43,310 bases of DNA from an uncultured Lachnospiraceae bacterium (GCA_947363565.1 CANAPP010000026.1:1-43310), one strand, 5' to 3'; numbered from the stretch's first letter, positions 31,731 through 41,039 are shown. A program made the numbers and translations. The notes: generated by a model not told the origin, from the sequence alone.

Positions 31731-33218
31731 TTGAGCGAATTCGTAATCGAAATGAAAGGGATCACCAAGACTTTCCCAGGAACCAAGGCGCTGGATGGAG
31801 TTGATCTTAGTATCAAGCCAGGGGAAATCCACGCGCTTCTTGGGGAGAACGGAGCGGGAAAGAGTACCTTGATGAATGTACTGATCGGACAGTACACAAT
31901 GGATGAAGGTGAGATATTCATGGACGGAAAGCCGGTAAAGATCGGTTCTCCGAAGGAAGCATTTGCAAAGAATATCGTAATCGTACCTCAGGAGTTGAAT
32001 CTGATTCCGGAGGCATCCATAGCAGAGAACATATTCCTTGGCAACGAGAGGGCCAATGGAGCATTGATTAGTTGGAAAAATGCGCAGAAAGAAGCAGTCG
32101 AGCTTTTAAAGCTATTAGATGTCGAGATAGATGTTACGCAGCCGGTCAAGAGACTGTCGGCGGCCTATCAGCAGCTCGTATCCATCGCAAGGGCTCTTGC
32201 TTACTCTCCGCGGGTATTGATATTAGATGAGCCTACTGCGGTTCTGACGAACAAAGAGGCGGTGACCCTCTTTGCATCTATGCAGAGGCTTAAGAAAGCA
32301 GGAACATCCATGATTTTCATCACCCATCACTTGGATGAGGTTATGGAGCAAGCGGACCGGGCGACCATCATGCGGGACGGACAGCTTGTGAAGGTGACGG
32401 AGATCAAGGATATCACAAAAGATGAGATTATTACCAACATGGCAGGAAAGAAGGTTCAGGAGTCGAAGCATGTGAACCGTAAAGTGTCCGACGAAGTGTT
32501 CTTCGAAGCACAGAACATGACCCGTCCGGGAGAATTCTCTGATGTGAACTTTAAGGTAAGAAAAGGCGAGATCCTCTGTGTGGCAGGACTTGTAGGAGCG
32601 GGAAGAACAGAGATCTTCAAAAGTGTATTCGGAATCACGCGGCCCGAACCGGGAGCGAAGATGTTCGTGGAAGGCAAAGAGGTGGATATCAAGGAACCAG
32701 GCGTCGCCCTTAAGCTTGGCATGGGTTATGTATCTGAGGAAAGACGTCATGACGGTATCACGCCGGGGATGTCGGTCATGGAGAATATGATGCTCCCGTC
32801 CTACGACCGGCTTAAGAAAAACGGGCTGATTAACTTTAAAGAGGCGGCAAGGATCACCGACGAATATATCGGGAGGTTCCGCATCAAGACAGCAGGCAGG
32901 GACGCGCTCATTAAGAACCTTTCCGGAGGTAACCAGCAGAAGGTCATCGTTGCCCGCTGGATGGCGAAGGGCATCAAGATGCTGATCATGGATGAGCCTA
33001 CCCGCGGGATTGATGTCAACGCGAAGGCAGAGATCCATGCGCTGGTAAGAGAGCTTGCCGACAACGGCGTGGCAGTAGTAGTCATTTCCTCGGAGATGGA
33101 GGAAGTGCTTGCGTTAGCAGACAGAGTCATGGTTGTTCATCAGGGAAAAATCAAAGGATATATAGAAGACGTAGATATGACCACAGAAGAGGACGTTCTG
33201 AAAGTGGCATTTCAGTAG
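31731..33218 (+). CDS. Sugar ABC transporter ATP-binding protein, RbsA type
   Basis: This tandem ABC ATPase is about 495 residues from the TTG at 31731, typical of ribose-type importers. Domain 1 has Walker A GENGAGKST, Walker B VLILDEPTAVL and a degenerate signature LSAAYQQLV. Domain 2 has the altered loop GLVGAGRTE and the signature LSGGNQQKVIVARW with DEPTRGIDV. The TTG gives the family start SEFVIEMKGITKTFPG and has GAGGAAG at 31715-31721 before it. An in-frame ATG at 31710 would add 7 residues and is possible. It energises uptake with the permease 12 bases downstream. Confidence 0.93.
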   Translation: MSEFVIEMKGITKTFPGTKALDGVDLSIKPGEIHALLGENGAGKSTLMNVLIGQYTMDEGEIFMDGKPVKIGSPKEAFAKNIVIVPQELNLIPEASIAENIFLGNERANGALISWKNAQKEAVELLKLLDVEIDVTQPVKRLSAAYQQLVSIARALAYSPRVLILDEPTAVLTNKEAVTLFASMQRLKKAGTSMIFITHHLDEVMEQADRATIMRDGQLVKVTEIKDITKDEIITNMAGKKVQESKHVNRKVSDEVFFEAQNMTRPGEFSDVNFKVRKGEILCVAGLVGAGRTEIFKSVFGITRPEPGAKMFVEGKEVDIKEPGVALKLGMGYVSEERRHDGITPGMSVMENMMLPSYDRLKKNGLINFKEAARITDEYIGRFRIKTAGRDALIKNLSGGNQQKVIVARWMAKGIKMLIMDEPTRGIDVNAKAEIHALVRELADNGVAVVVISSEMEEVLALADRVMVVHQGKIKGYIEDVDMTTEEDVLKVAFQ

Positions 33219-33230
33219 GAGGTAATAGTA

Positions 33231-34214
33231 ATGAAAAAAGTGGTAGATTTCTTAAAATCAACGCCGGGAATGGTTTTAATTGTAACGATCCTTGCCGGAC
33301 TTGGTGTACATATTGCAACGGGCAACTTTTTCACGGCATACAATATCAGTACACTGACAAGAGCGGCATCCTTTATCATCATCGTCAGCTTCGGTCAGAC
33401 TATCGTACTTCTGACCGGCGGTATCGATCTGTCTGTAGCGGCAGTTGGCTCTGTGTCCAGTATGTGCGCGGCAAAGTTAATGATCGAGCAGGGAGTGAAT
33501 CCCGGGATTTCCATCCTTGTATCCTGCGTGATCGGGCTTCTTCTCGGACTGGTAAATGGACTGTTTATTGCATATCTCAGGCTGACCCCGTTTATCGTAA
33601 CGCTGGCGACGGCAGAGATTTATAAAGGTATTGTATACATCATCACAAAGGGTACTCCTATCGTCGGGATCCCGAAGACGGCACAGTTTTTGGCCAACGG
33701 CGTTATCGGCGGGATACTTCCTACGATCGTGATCATCATGTTGCTCATCTGTATCGTGCTCACGGTCATGCTGAAGTACACGAAGCTCGGCCGTCATATC
33801 TTTGCTCTTGGCGGCAACAGGAACTGCGCGAAGATCGTCGGCATCAAGACCGAGCGGGTAGAGGTTATCGTATACTGCCTAAGCGGCCTTCTCGCAGCGG
33901 TCGCAGGCGTGCTTATGACCTGTAAGCTGGCATCCTTCCAGGCATCTATCGGAGCCAACTGGGTAAACCCGACCATCGCGGCTTCCGTACTTGGCGGAAC
34001 ATCTATGACCGGCGGTATCGGCGGCGTTGTCGGCACTGTGATCGGTGGACTTCTCAACAGTACTGTTTCCACATCCATTACACTTCTGCGTGTATCCTCC
34101 TACTGGGAGACAGTGGTTACCGGCGGTGTTGTGTTAGTTGCGGTAACGGTGGATGCGATCAAAGAGAATCCAGTAATGAGAGAAAGATTTGCACATATTT
34201 TTAAAAGGAAATAA
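33231..34214 (+). CDS. Sugar ABC transporter permease, RbsC type
   Basis: This 327-residue membrane protein of the ribose/xylose permease family has eight or more hydrophobic segments. Family signatures are GQTIVLLTGGIDLSVAAVGS near residue 62, LGRHIFALGGNRNCAKIVGI, and PTIAASVLGGTSMTGGIGGVVGTVIGG near residue 248. A GGAGG site precedes the ATG. One permease gene implies a homodimer. A split transketolase follows 36 bases later in the same direction. Confidence 0.94.
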   Translation: MKKVVDFLKSTPGMVLIVTILAGLGVHIATGNFFTAYNISTLTRAASFIIIVSFGQTIVLLTGGIDLSVAAVGSVSSMCAAKLMIEQGVNPGISILVSCVIGLLLGLVNGLFIAYLRLTPFIVTLATAEIYKGIVYIITKGTPIVGIPKTAQFLANGVIGGILPTIVIIMLLICIVLTVMLKYTKLGRHIFALGGNRNCAKIVGIKTERVEVIVYCLSGLLAAVAGVLMTCKLASFQASIGANWVNPTIAASVLGGTSMTGGIGGVVGTVIGGLLNSTVSTSITLLRVSSYWETVVTGGVVLVAVTVDAIKENPVMRERFAHIFKRK

Positions 34215-34250
34215 GTCGTTTAAAAGGATAATGGCGGAAAGGAAGCAGAT

Positions 34251-35084
34251 ATGGAAAATTTGAAAGCGTTAGCTTATGAATTAAGAGAAAATGTCATCGA
34301 CATGATCGTGGAAGGAAAGGCCGGGCACATCGGCGGCGACATGAGTGTTATGGAGATTTTGACAGAAGTTTACTTTGACCAGATGAATATCAGCCCGGAG
34401 AATATGGATGATCCGGACAGGGATAAATTCATCATGAGCAAAGGCCACTCGGTGGAGGCGTATTATGCGGTGCTGGCGGCGAAAGGATTCTTTGATATTA
34501 AAGAAGTCATAGCTACTTTTAGTAAGTTTGGTTCACAGTTTATCGGGCATCCGAATAACAAACTGCCGGGCATCGAGATGAATTCCGGCTCCTTAGGGCA
34601 CGGCCTTCCGGTGAGCGTAGGTATGGCCCTTGCAGGCAAGATGGATAAGAAAGACTATCGTGTCTACACGGTGATGGGCGACGGCGAGGTGGCAGAAGGC
34701 TCCGTGTGGGAAGGGGCGATGGCGGCAAGCCACTATAAGCTTGATAACCTTTGCGCAGTAGTAGACCGGAACCGCTTGCAGATCTCCGGCAATACCGAGG
34801 ATGTGATGGCGCACGACGACCTTCATGAGAGGTGGAGCTCCTTTGGGTGGAATGTCATTGATGTGGCGGACGGCAACGATATCGACCAGTTAAAGGCGGC
34901 ATTCGACGCGGCGAAAGAAGTAAAAGGAAAACCGACGATGCTGATTGCCAACACCGTAAAAGGAAAAGGGTCTTCCATTATGGAAAATAAGGCAAACTGG
35001 CACCACAAGGTTCCGAATGCAGAGGAATTAGAGCAGATAAGAAAAGACCTTGCAGAGAGAAAGGAGGCGGCTAGACGTGGCTAA
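34251..35084 (+). CDS. Transketolase, N-terminal subunit (second copy)
   Basis: This 277-residue thiamine-diphosphate half of a split transketolase shows GKAGHIGGDMSVMEILTEVYF, RDKFIMSKGHSVEAYYAVLA, NSGSLGHGLPVSVGMALAG and VMGDGEVAEGSVWEGA with the GDG metal motif. It is only moderately similar to the first copy at 26100, so it is not a recent duplicate. Its end overlaps the C-terminal subunit by 8 bases. It probably cleaves the phosphorylated product of the transported sugar. Confidence 0.94.
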   Translation: MENLKALAYELRENVIDMIVEGKAGHIGGDMSVMEILTEVYFDQMNISPENMDDPDRDKFIMSKGHSVEAYYAVLAAKGFFDIKEVIATFSKFGSQFIGHPNNKLPGIEMNSGSLGHGLPVSVGMALAGKMDKKDYRVYTVMGDGEVAEGSVWEGAMAASHYKLDNLCAVVDRNRLQISGNTEDVMAHDDLHERWSSFGWNVIDVADGNDIDQLKAAFDAAKEVKGKPTMLIANTVKGKGSSIMENKANWHHKVPNAEELEQIRKDLAERKEAARRG

Positions 35085-36006
35085 GATTGCGAATAAACAG
35101 GTGATTTGTGATGTATTAATAGAGGCAGGAAAAAAGGATAAGGATGTTGTGGCACTGTGCAGCGATTCCAGAGGAAGTGCGTCCTTTACACCGTTTGCCA
35201 ATGAGCTGCCGGAGCAGTTCGTGGAGACAGGTATCGCAGAGCAGAACTTAGTCAGTATCTCCGCGGGACTTGCAAAATGCGGGAAAAAGCCTTACGCGGC
35301 ATCCCCGGCATGTTTCCTGTCCACAAGAAGCTATGAGCAGTGCAAAGTTGACGTAGCATATTCCAATACAAATGTGAAACTGATCGGTATCAGCGGCGGT
35401 GTAAGCTACGGAGCTCTCGGCATGAGCCATCATTCCGCGCAGGATATCGCGGCTATGTGTGCGGTTCCCAACATGCGGGTGTATCTCCCGAGTGACAGGC
35501 TTCAGACCGAGCTCTTAACGAAAGAGCTTTTGAAGGACGAGAAGCCGGCGTATATCCGTGTGGGAAGAAATGCAGTTGATGATGTGTATGAGGAAGGTAA
35601 TGTTCCTTTTGAGATGGACAAAGCGACAGTTGTCACCGAAGGATGCGATATCGCCATCATTGCCTGCGGCGAGATGGTAAAGCCGTCCGTGGACGCAGCA
35701 GCGATCTTAAAAGAGAAGGGTATCAGTGCGACAGTCGTTGATATGTATTGCGTAAAACCGTTAGATACGGAGGCAATCGTGAAAGCAGCAACGAACGCAA
35801 AAGCAGTCATCACCGTAGAAGAGCACGCGCCGTTCGGCGGCCTTGGTTCTATGGTCAGCCAGGTAGTAGGAAGCGAGTGCCCGAAGAAGGTGGTGAATAT
35901 CGCACTGCCGGACGCTCCGGTCATCACCGGGACCTCTAAGGAAGTATTTGAACACTATGGAATGACAGCAGAAGGTATCGCAAAGAAAGCACTGGAGTTG
36001 GTATAG
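35077..36006 (+). CDS. Transketolase, C-terminal subunit (second copy, diverged loop)
   Basis: This 309-residue partner starts at the GTG at 35077, with AGGAGG at 35062-35067; an upstream in-frame ATG at 35050 would precede that site and overlap the previous gene far more. The cofactor-activating glutamate is in ETGIAEQNLVSISAGLA. The loop that reads GQDGATHQ in the first copy is GALGMSHHS here, a clear substrate-pocket change. The stop is immediately followed by the kinase ATG. Split transketolases beside ABC transporters and FGGY kinases are known from D-apiose catabolism, a possible but unproven analogy. Confidence 0.92.
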   Translation: MAKIANKQVICDVLIEAGKKDKDVVALCSDSRGSASFTPFANELPEQFVETGIAEQNLVSISAGLAKCGKKPYAASPACFLSTRSYEQCKVDVAYSNTNVKLIGISGGVSYGALGMSHHSAQDIAAMCAVPNMRVYLPSDRLQTELLTKELLKDEKPAYIRVGRNAVDDVYEEGNVPFEMDKATVVTEGCDIAIIACGEMVKPSVDAAAILKEKGISATVVDMYCVKPLDTEAIVKAATNAKAVITVEEHAPFGGLGSMVSQVVGSECPKKVVNIALPDAPVITGTSKEVFEHYGMTAEGIAKKALELV

Positions 36007-37488
36007 ATGGCAGAAAAATATATTATCAGTGTGGATCAGAGTACGCAGGGGACGAAGGCGCTGCTCTTCGACGAGAGCGGCAGTCTCCTTAAGCGTACCG
36101 ACAAGGCGCACAGGCAGATCATCAATGAAAAGGGCTGGGTCTCCCACGACTCGGCCGAGATCTACCGCAACACCGTCGAGGTAGTGAAGCGTCTGGTAGA
36201 GGAATCCGGCATCGACAAGGAGAAGGTCGTCGGTATCGGTATCAGCAACCAGAGAGAGACTTCCCTTGCGTGGGACAAAGTGACAGGAGAACCGTTAGGA
36301 CACGCCATCGTGTGGCAGTGCGCCCGGGCGGTAGACATCTGTGAGCGCGTGGAACAGAAAGGTGAGGCAGAAAATATCCGCCGAAAGACTGGCATCAATC
36401 TGTCGCCCTATTTCCCGGCGTCGAAGATCGCATGGATTCTGAAAAATGTAGCGGGGGCCAAAGAAAAGGCGGAAAAGAAAGAGATCTGCCACGGGACGGT
36501 GGATAGCTGGCTTATCTTTAAGCTCACCGGCGGGAGATCGTATAAGACCGATTACTCCAATGCATCCAGGACACAGCTTTTCAATATCTTTGACCTTAAG
36601 TGGGATGAGGAGATCTGCGGGTTGTTCGGCATTGACCCGGAGAATCTTGCAGAGGTTGTGGATTCGGATTCTGATTTCGGGGAGACGGATGTGGAAGGAT
36701 TATTCCCAAAGCCAATCCCGATCCACGGTGTATTAGGCGATTCTCACGGTTCCCTGTTCGGGCAGGGATGTTTAAAGAGCGGCATGATCAAGTCTACTTA
36801 TGGCACGGGTTCGTCCATCATGATGAATATCGGAGAAAAACCGGTGCTCAGTACCCACGGCGTAGTGACTTCCCTGGCATGGAGCATGGGCGGCAAGGTG
36901 AGTTACGTGCTGGAAGGGAACCTCAACTATACGGGAGCGACCATCACCTGGCTGAAGGATGACTTAAAGCTTATCGAGTCCCCGGCGGAGACGGAAAAGC
37001 TTGCAAGAGAGGCTGTCGCCAATGATTCCCTCTATCTTGTCCCTGCGTTTTCCGGACTTGGCGCGCCCTACTGGGACAGCCGAGCGGCTGCGGCGATCGT
37101 TGGAATGACAAGAACTACCGGGAAGGCAGAGGTGGTGCGTGCCGGCGTTGAGTGTATCGCTTATCAGATCACGGATATCGTCAAGGCCATGAGCGAGGAT
37201 GCAGGGGTGACCGTCGGAGAGCTTCGTGTGGACGGAGGCCCTACAAAGAATGCTTATCTGATGCAGTTCCAGAGCGATATCGCAGAAGCGACGGTGCAGG
37301 TGCCTGACTCTGAGGAGTTATCAGGAATCGGGCCGGCATACGCGGCAGGTCTTGCGTTGGGTGTCTGGGATGAGAAGATATTTGAAAAACTGAAACGAGT
37401 GAAGTATGAGCCGAAGATGGATAAAGGTCTCAGAGATACAAAGTATCAGGGATGGCTTGGCGCGGTTCAGAGAGTATTGACGAAATAA
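36007..37488 (+). CDS. FGGY family kinase, glycerol-kinase-like
   Basis: This 493-residue FGGY kinase is of the glycerol-kinase branch: KYIISVDQSTQGTKALLFD, SNQRETSLAWDKVTGEPLGHAIVWQCAR, STYGTGSSIMMNIG, FSGLGAPYWDSRAAAAIVGMTR and LRVDGGPTKNAYLMQFQ. No glycerol facilitator or glycerol-phosphate dehydrogenase is present, and the gene starts directly at the end of a transketolase gene (TAG then ATG). The likely substrate is therefore a ketose or a short polyol-derived ketose rather than glycerol (inference). Confidence 0.92.
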   Translation: MAEKYIISVDQSTQGTKALLFDESGSLLKRTDKAHRQIINEKGWVSHDSAEIYRNTVEVVKRLVEESGIDKEKVVGIGISNQRETSLAWDKVTGEPLGHAIVWQCARAVDICERVEQKGEAENIRRKTGINLSPYFPASKIAWILKNVAGAKEKAEKKEICHGTVDSWLIFKLTGGRSYKTDYSNASRTQLFNIFDLKWDEEICGLFGIDPENLAEVVDSDSDFGETDVEGLFPKPIPIHGVLGDSHGSLFGQGCLKSGMIKSTYGTGSSIMMNIGEKPVLSTHGVVTSLAWSMGGKVSYVLEGNLNYTGATITWLKDDLKLIESPAETEKLAREAVANDSLYLVPAFSGLGAPYWDSRAAAAIVGMTRTTGKAEVVRAGVECIAYQITDIVKAMSEDAGVTVGELRVDGGPTKNAYLMQFQSDIAEATVQVPDSEELSGIGPAYAAGLALGVWDEKIFEKLKRVKYEPKMDKGLRDTKYQGWLGAVQRVLTK

Positions 37489-37514
37489 TATGGAAGAAAA
37501 GAGGTAATGCTATA

Positions 37515-38561
37515 ATGGAAGGAAGAATGAAAGTCTGCGTATTAACGGGAAAACAGAAACTTGAGTGGGTAGAGCGCGATATTCCGCAGCCGGCGGCTGG
37601 GGAGCTTCAGATCAAACTGGAGTACGTAGGAATCTGCGGTTCCGACCTTCATTTTTATCAGGAGGGGCAGCTTGCCAACTGGACGCTTGACGGACCTCTT
37701 GCGCTGGGTCATGAGCCGGGCGGTATCGTTACAGCCATTGGCGAGGGTGTGACCGGATTTGCGATCGGGGATAAGGTATCGATAGAGCCTGCAGTTCCCT
37801 GCGGAAAATGCGAGGAGTGCCGAAAAGGACTTTACAACCTGTGTACAGATATCAAGATGCTTGCCATCCCTCACGAGAGAGATGGCGTGAATGCAGAATA
37901 CTGTGTGCATGACGCGACCATGTGCTATAAGCTCCCGGAGAATGTAAGCACATTGGAGGGTGCCATGATCGAACCTCTCGCTGTAGGTATCCACGGAACG
38001 GAGCTTTCCGACGCGAGAGTGGGAGAGACGGCTATCGTCCTTGGAAGCGGCTGTATCGGACTGTGTACGGTTATGGCGCTGAAAGCCCGCGGTGTCAGCG
38101 AGATCTATGTAGCTGACGTGATGGATAAGCGCCTTGAGATGGCGATGGAAGTCGGCGCTACGAGAGTATTCAACAGCAGAACGGAGAGCATCGAGGAGTT
38201 TGCAAAGACGCTTCCGGGCGGCGGTGCAGATCAGGTATACGAGTGTGCAGGAAACCGCATCACTACGCTGCAGACCTGCCGTCTCATCAAGCGCGGCGGT
38301 AAAGTGACGCTGACAGGCGTATCACCGGAACCGGTTCTTGAGCTTGACATCGCGACACTGAATGCGATGGAAGGAACGATCTATTCGGTATACCGCTATA
38401 GGAACCTGTGGCCGAAGGCAATTGCGGCAGTAGCATCAGGGGCAATCCCGGTAAAGAAGATCGTATCCCACGAGTTCCCGTTTGAGGAGTGTATCGAGGC
38501 GATCGACTACAGCCTGAACCACAAGGATGAAGTGATTAAAGGCGTGATCAAGATGGTATAA
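37515..38561 (+). CDS. Zinc-dependent medium-chain dehydrogenase, sorbitol/xylitol dehydrogenase-like
   Basis: This 348-residue polyol dehydrogenase has catalytic zinc ligands in GICGSDLH (C41) and GHEPGG (H66, E67). The structural zinc cysteines C96, C99, C102 and C110 lie in CGKCEECRKGLYNLC. The cofactor loop is VLGSGCIGLCTVMALKARG followed by an acidic AD, which favours NAD. I use the ATG at 37515 with GAGG upstream, rather than 37452, which lies inside the kinase gene. As the last gene of the sugar operon it would oxidise a polyol to the ketose for the kinase. Confidence 0.93.
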   Translation: MEGRMKVCVLTGKQKLEWVERDIPQPAAGELQIKLEYVGICGSDLHFYQEGQLANWTLDGPLALGHEPGGIVTAIGEGVTGFAIGDKVSIEPAVPCGKCEECRKGLYNLCTDIKMLAIPHERDGVNAEYCVHDATMCYKLPENVSTLEGAMIEPLAVGIHGTELSDARVGETAIVLGSGCIGLCTVMALKARGVSEIYVADVMDKRLEMAMEVGATRVFNSRTESIEEFAKTLPGGGADQVYECAGNRITTLQTCRLIKRGGKVTLTGVSPEPVLELDIATLNAMEGTIYSVYRYRNLWPKAIAAVASGAIPVKKIVSHEFPFEECIEAIDYSLNHKDEVIKGVIKMV

Positions 38562-38570
38562 ATATTTATG

Positions 38571-38637
38571 GTATAAAGAGGGAATTCGCTCTTACTTTAT
38601 ACAGGGGCAGTTTTCTGGCTTGGCGGGAGACTGCCCC
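38571..38637 (+). terminator. Two tandem hairpins after the sugar operon
   Basis: GTATAAAGAG (38571-38580) pairs with CTCTT-A-CTTTATAC (38589-38602), with one bulged base. GGGGCAGT (38604-38611) pairs with ACTGCCCC (38630-38637). Neither has a strong T tract, but together they mark the probable end of the operon. Confidence 0.5.
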
Positions 38638-38740
38638 AATTCTGTTCCAGGCGTACAGAATGCAGGAAATCATGCAGACTTTCGAAAGTTGCAGCGAACG
38701 TACATATATGGCAGACGCCTGGACGATGGGGAGGAACAGT

Positions 38741-39655
38741 ATGGCGAAAAGAGATATGATGAAAAAGATTACGGCAGCGGTTTTGGCAGGTACAGTTGTC
38801 TTACTGACGGCCTGCGCGGGCGGAGGGCCGAAGACGTTGTCCGATGAGTATGTGACAGTCGAAAATTATCAGGGTGTTGAGATAGAGAAAGCAGAAGCAG
38901 GCGAAGTGACGGAAGAGGATATTGATCTCGTGGTAGATCATATGATGCAGGGCTATACGGCCCAGCACGATCTTCCAAAGGATACCAAGATTACGGACGC
39001 AATCGTGAAAGAGACCATGTCCGACAAGGCGCAGACGGTAGAGGAGTACCGGGAGGAGATCCGAAAGCAGATTACGGAGACAAAGGAAAAGGCGGTGCGC
39101 ACGGAGGAAGAGACCCGCGTGTGGGAAAAGGTCATGGACAACAGTGAGGTAAAGGAGTACCCGAAGGACCGCTTAAAAGAGATCAAAGGGAATCTGGTCG
39201 ACCTCTACACTACTTACGCGCAGCAGGAGGGTATGGAGTACGAGGAGTACATGAAAGCCATCAAGATGGAGGATGCGGATCTTGACGAGGCAGCAAAAGC
39301 TTCCTTAAAACAGGAGCTGGTGGCGAATCTTATCGCGGAAAAGTATGGCCTTAAGCCGTCCGAACAGGATTTTCAGAAAGCGCTTGAGGATTATGCGGCG
39401 GAGTATAAATTTTCCTCCGTGGAGCTTCTGTTAAAAACGGTTTCCGAAGAGGAGATGCACCAGATGGTCATCCGGGATAACGTGAAGTCCTGGCTGACGG
39501 ACAGGTGCAAGTATGTGGAGGGAAGCAGTGAAGATCAGGACGAAGGCAAGGCTTCGGAAGCTGCCGGATCCGGGGAAAAGGCCGCAGGCAGCGGGAATGA
39601 GGATGGAAATACCGGCAAAGAAGCCGAAAATCATACAGATTCCGACGAGAACTAA
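38741..39655 (+). CDS. Lipoprotein resembling trigger factor/SurA-type chaperones
   Basis: This 304-residue lipoprotein has a short signal peptide and the lipobox LTAC (C25). The ATG at 38741 has GGAGG 6 bases upstream; the earlier in-frame ATG at 38660 would bury the signal. The mature part is highly charged and helical. KTLSDEYVTVENYQGVEIEKAEAGEVTEEDID resembles the segment before the PPIase of trigger factor. VEEYREEIRKQITETKEKAV and DEAAKASLKQELVANLIAEKYGLKPSEQDFQKALE resemble its C-terminal chaperone domain, but no peptidyl-prolyl isomerase core is present. The tail of about 45 residues is Gly/Ser/Glu-rich. It may be an extracytoplasmic holdase (inference). Confidence 0.8.
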   Translation: MAKRDMMKKITAAVLAGTVVLLTACAGGGPKTLSDEYVTVENYQGVEIEKAEAGEVTEEDIDLVVDHMMQGYTAQHDLPKDTKITDAIVKETMSDKAQTVEEYREEIRKQITETKEKAVRTEEETRVWEKVMDNSEVKEYPKDRLKEIKGNLVDLYTTYAQQEGMEYEEYMKAIKMEDADLDEAAKASLKQELVANLIAEKYGLKPSEQDFQKALEDYAAEYKFSSVELLLKTVSEEEMHQMVIRDNVKSWLTDRCKYVEGSSEDQDEGKASEAAGSGEKAAGSGNEDGNTGKEAENHTDSDEN

Positions 39656-39714
39656 GAGAGAACGAGAAGAAAATCAGAATAAGATACCAGGATTCAGATA
39701 AGGAGATTCAGAAG

Positions 39715-40383
39715 ATGAAGACGAAAGTAATTATGGTGCGCCACGGCGAGACGGAGTGGAACGTATTGTGCAAATTCCTCGGCAGCGCGAACCTTCCGCT
39801 CAACGAAAAAGGCCGCCGTCAGGCGGGATACGCCAGGGAAGCCCTGAAGGATACAAAGATTGACGTCATCTATTCAAGTCCTATGCTGCGCGCCTATGAG
39901 ACCGGGGAGATTATCCGCGGAAACAGGCATATCGAGATCATTCCGGATGATGAGCTGCGGGAGATCGGCTGCGGCGCATGGGAGGGCCTTGACGGGAACG
40001 AGGTAGAGGAGCGCTTCCCCGGCCAGATCTATCTCTGGGGCAACCGCCCCGAGGACTGCCGGATTGAGGGCGGAGATACCTTTCAGGAAGTGTCAGACCG
40101 GATCGTCAGGGCGTTCTGGCGGATCGTCAGGGAGAACCGGGGGAAGACCATACTGATCACTTCTCACATGATCTGCCTGACCCTTCTTATGCTTCATGTC
40201 GAAGGGCGGCGGATAAATGAGCTGTGGGACGTAAAGCCTGTCGGCAACGCGGCGCTGAATATCATCGAAGTATCTGACGATGACAAAGCAGAGATCACGG
40301 TGTGGAGCGACGACAGCTTTGTGCCGGAAGAAGATAAAAAAGGAAGTGCGCTTGTGGCGGGAAGGGATTATGCGGAGGAATAA
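39715..40383 (+). CDS. Histidine phosphatase family protein
   Basis: This 222-residue protein has the phosphoglycerate-mutase/phosphatase signature VMVRHGETEWN, with the catalytic H10 and R9. Further features are YSSPMLRAYETGEII, ELREIGCGAWEGLDG with the acid residue, and TILITSHMICLTLLML with the second histidine. It could dephosphorylate a sugar phosphate, a cofactor precursor such as alpha-ribazole phosphate, or another small phosphoester. It is about 60 bases downstream of the lipoprotein gene in the same direction. The final 20 residues are charged and variable. Confidence 0.92.
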   Translation: MKTKVIMVRHGETEWNVLCKFLGSANLPLNEKGRRQAGYAREALKDTKIDVIYSSPMLRAYETGEIIRGNRHIEIIPDDELREIGCGAWEGLDGNEVEERFPGQIYLWGNRPEDCRIEGGDTFQEVSDRIVRAFWRIVRENRGKTILITSHMICLTLLMLHVEGRRINELWDVKPVGNAALNIIEVSDDDKAEITVWSDDSFVPEEDKKGSALVAGRDYAEE

Positions 40384-40425
40384 AAGTTTCCGCCGATAGT
40401 TCTCAATTGCGGGGAAGCTGCTTTT

Positions 40426-40947
40426 TCAGTTGAGATACAGATTCATCAGCTCAAAATCGGCATATTCCCCGTCTATTTTAAGAAATCCCTTAAAATGCCC
40501 GATATGCTCGAATCCGAATTTTTTATATAGCTTGATTGCCCGCGTATTGTCGCTCTTCACCTCCAGAGAGATAATCTCCACATGGGCGGTATCCCTGGCA
40601 AAATCTATGACCGTTCTAAGAAGTCTGCTCCCAATCCCCTGTCCCCATTCTGATCTCCGTACAGAGATTCCGATAGTTCCCCGGTGCTTTACGCGCTCCC
40701 GGGTCATCCCGGAAAAATGGGCGTTCCCAACGATTTTTCCATCTTTTTTGGCAATATACATGGCGGAAAGGGCGGAATCTTTAAGCGACGAGAGGTAATC
40801 CTGCTCCTCTTCCAGTGTGGCGGGAAGCCCTTCTGAGCCGAAGGTGAGATTGTCAGTTTCCCCTCCGATGATCTTCAGGAGCCGGAGAAGTTCTCCGGCA
40901 TCTTCAGGGCGGGCTTTTTCGATGATGATATTTTCGGTATTATTCAA
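40426..40947 (-). CDS. GNAT family N-acetyltransferase
   Basis: This 173-residue GNAT enzyme has the acetyl-CoA-binding motif in ISVRRSEWGQGIGSRLLRTVIDFA and the following ISLEVKSDNTRAIKLYKKFGFEHIGHFKGF, both typical of the RimI/RimJ-like branch. GNVxF-like VGNAHFSGM precedes them. It could acetylate a small molecule or a protein N terminus. It is convergent with the histidine phosphatase gene and stands alone with its own AGGAG-type site. Confidence 0.9.
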   Translation of the reverse strand: MNNTENIIIEKARPEDAGELLRLLKIIGGETDNLTFGSEGLPATLEEEQDYLSSLKDSALSAMYIAKKDGKIVGNAHFSGMTRERVKHRGTIGISVRRSEWGQGIGSRLLRTVIDFARDTAHVEIISLEVKSDNTRAIKLYKKFGFEHIGHFKGFLKIDGEYADFELMNLYLN

Positions 40948-41039
40948 TGGAATAGTCTCCTTTGTTTATTTTGGGCGGGAAAAGCGTGAATTCTCATTGC
41001 CCGCTGAGATTAAGACAATTTCATTCTAACAGACCTCTC

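Noticed and set aside
40401-40435. TCTCAA/TTGAGA repeat as a terminator between the phosphatase and GNAT genes
   Set aside because: Only six pairs, a long loop and no following T tract on either strand.
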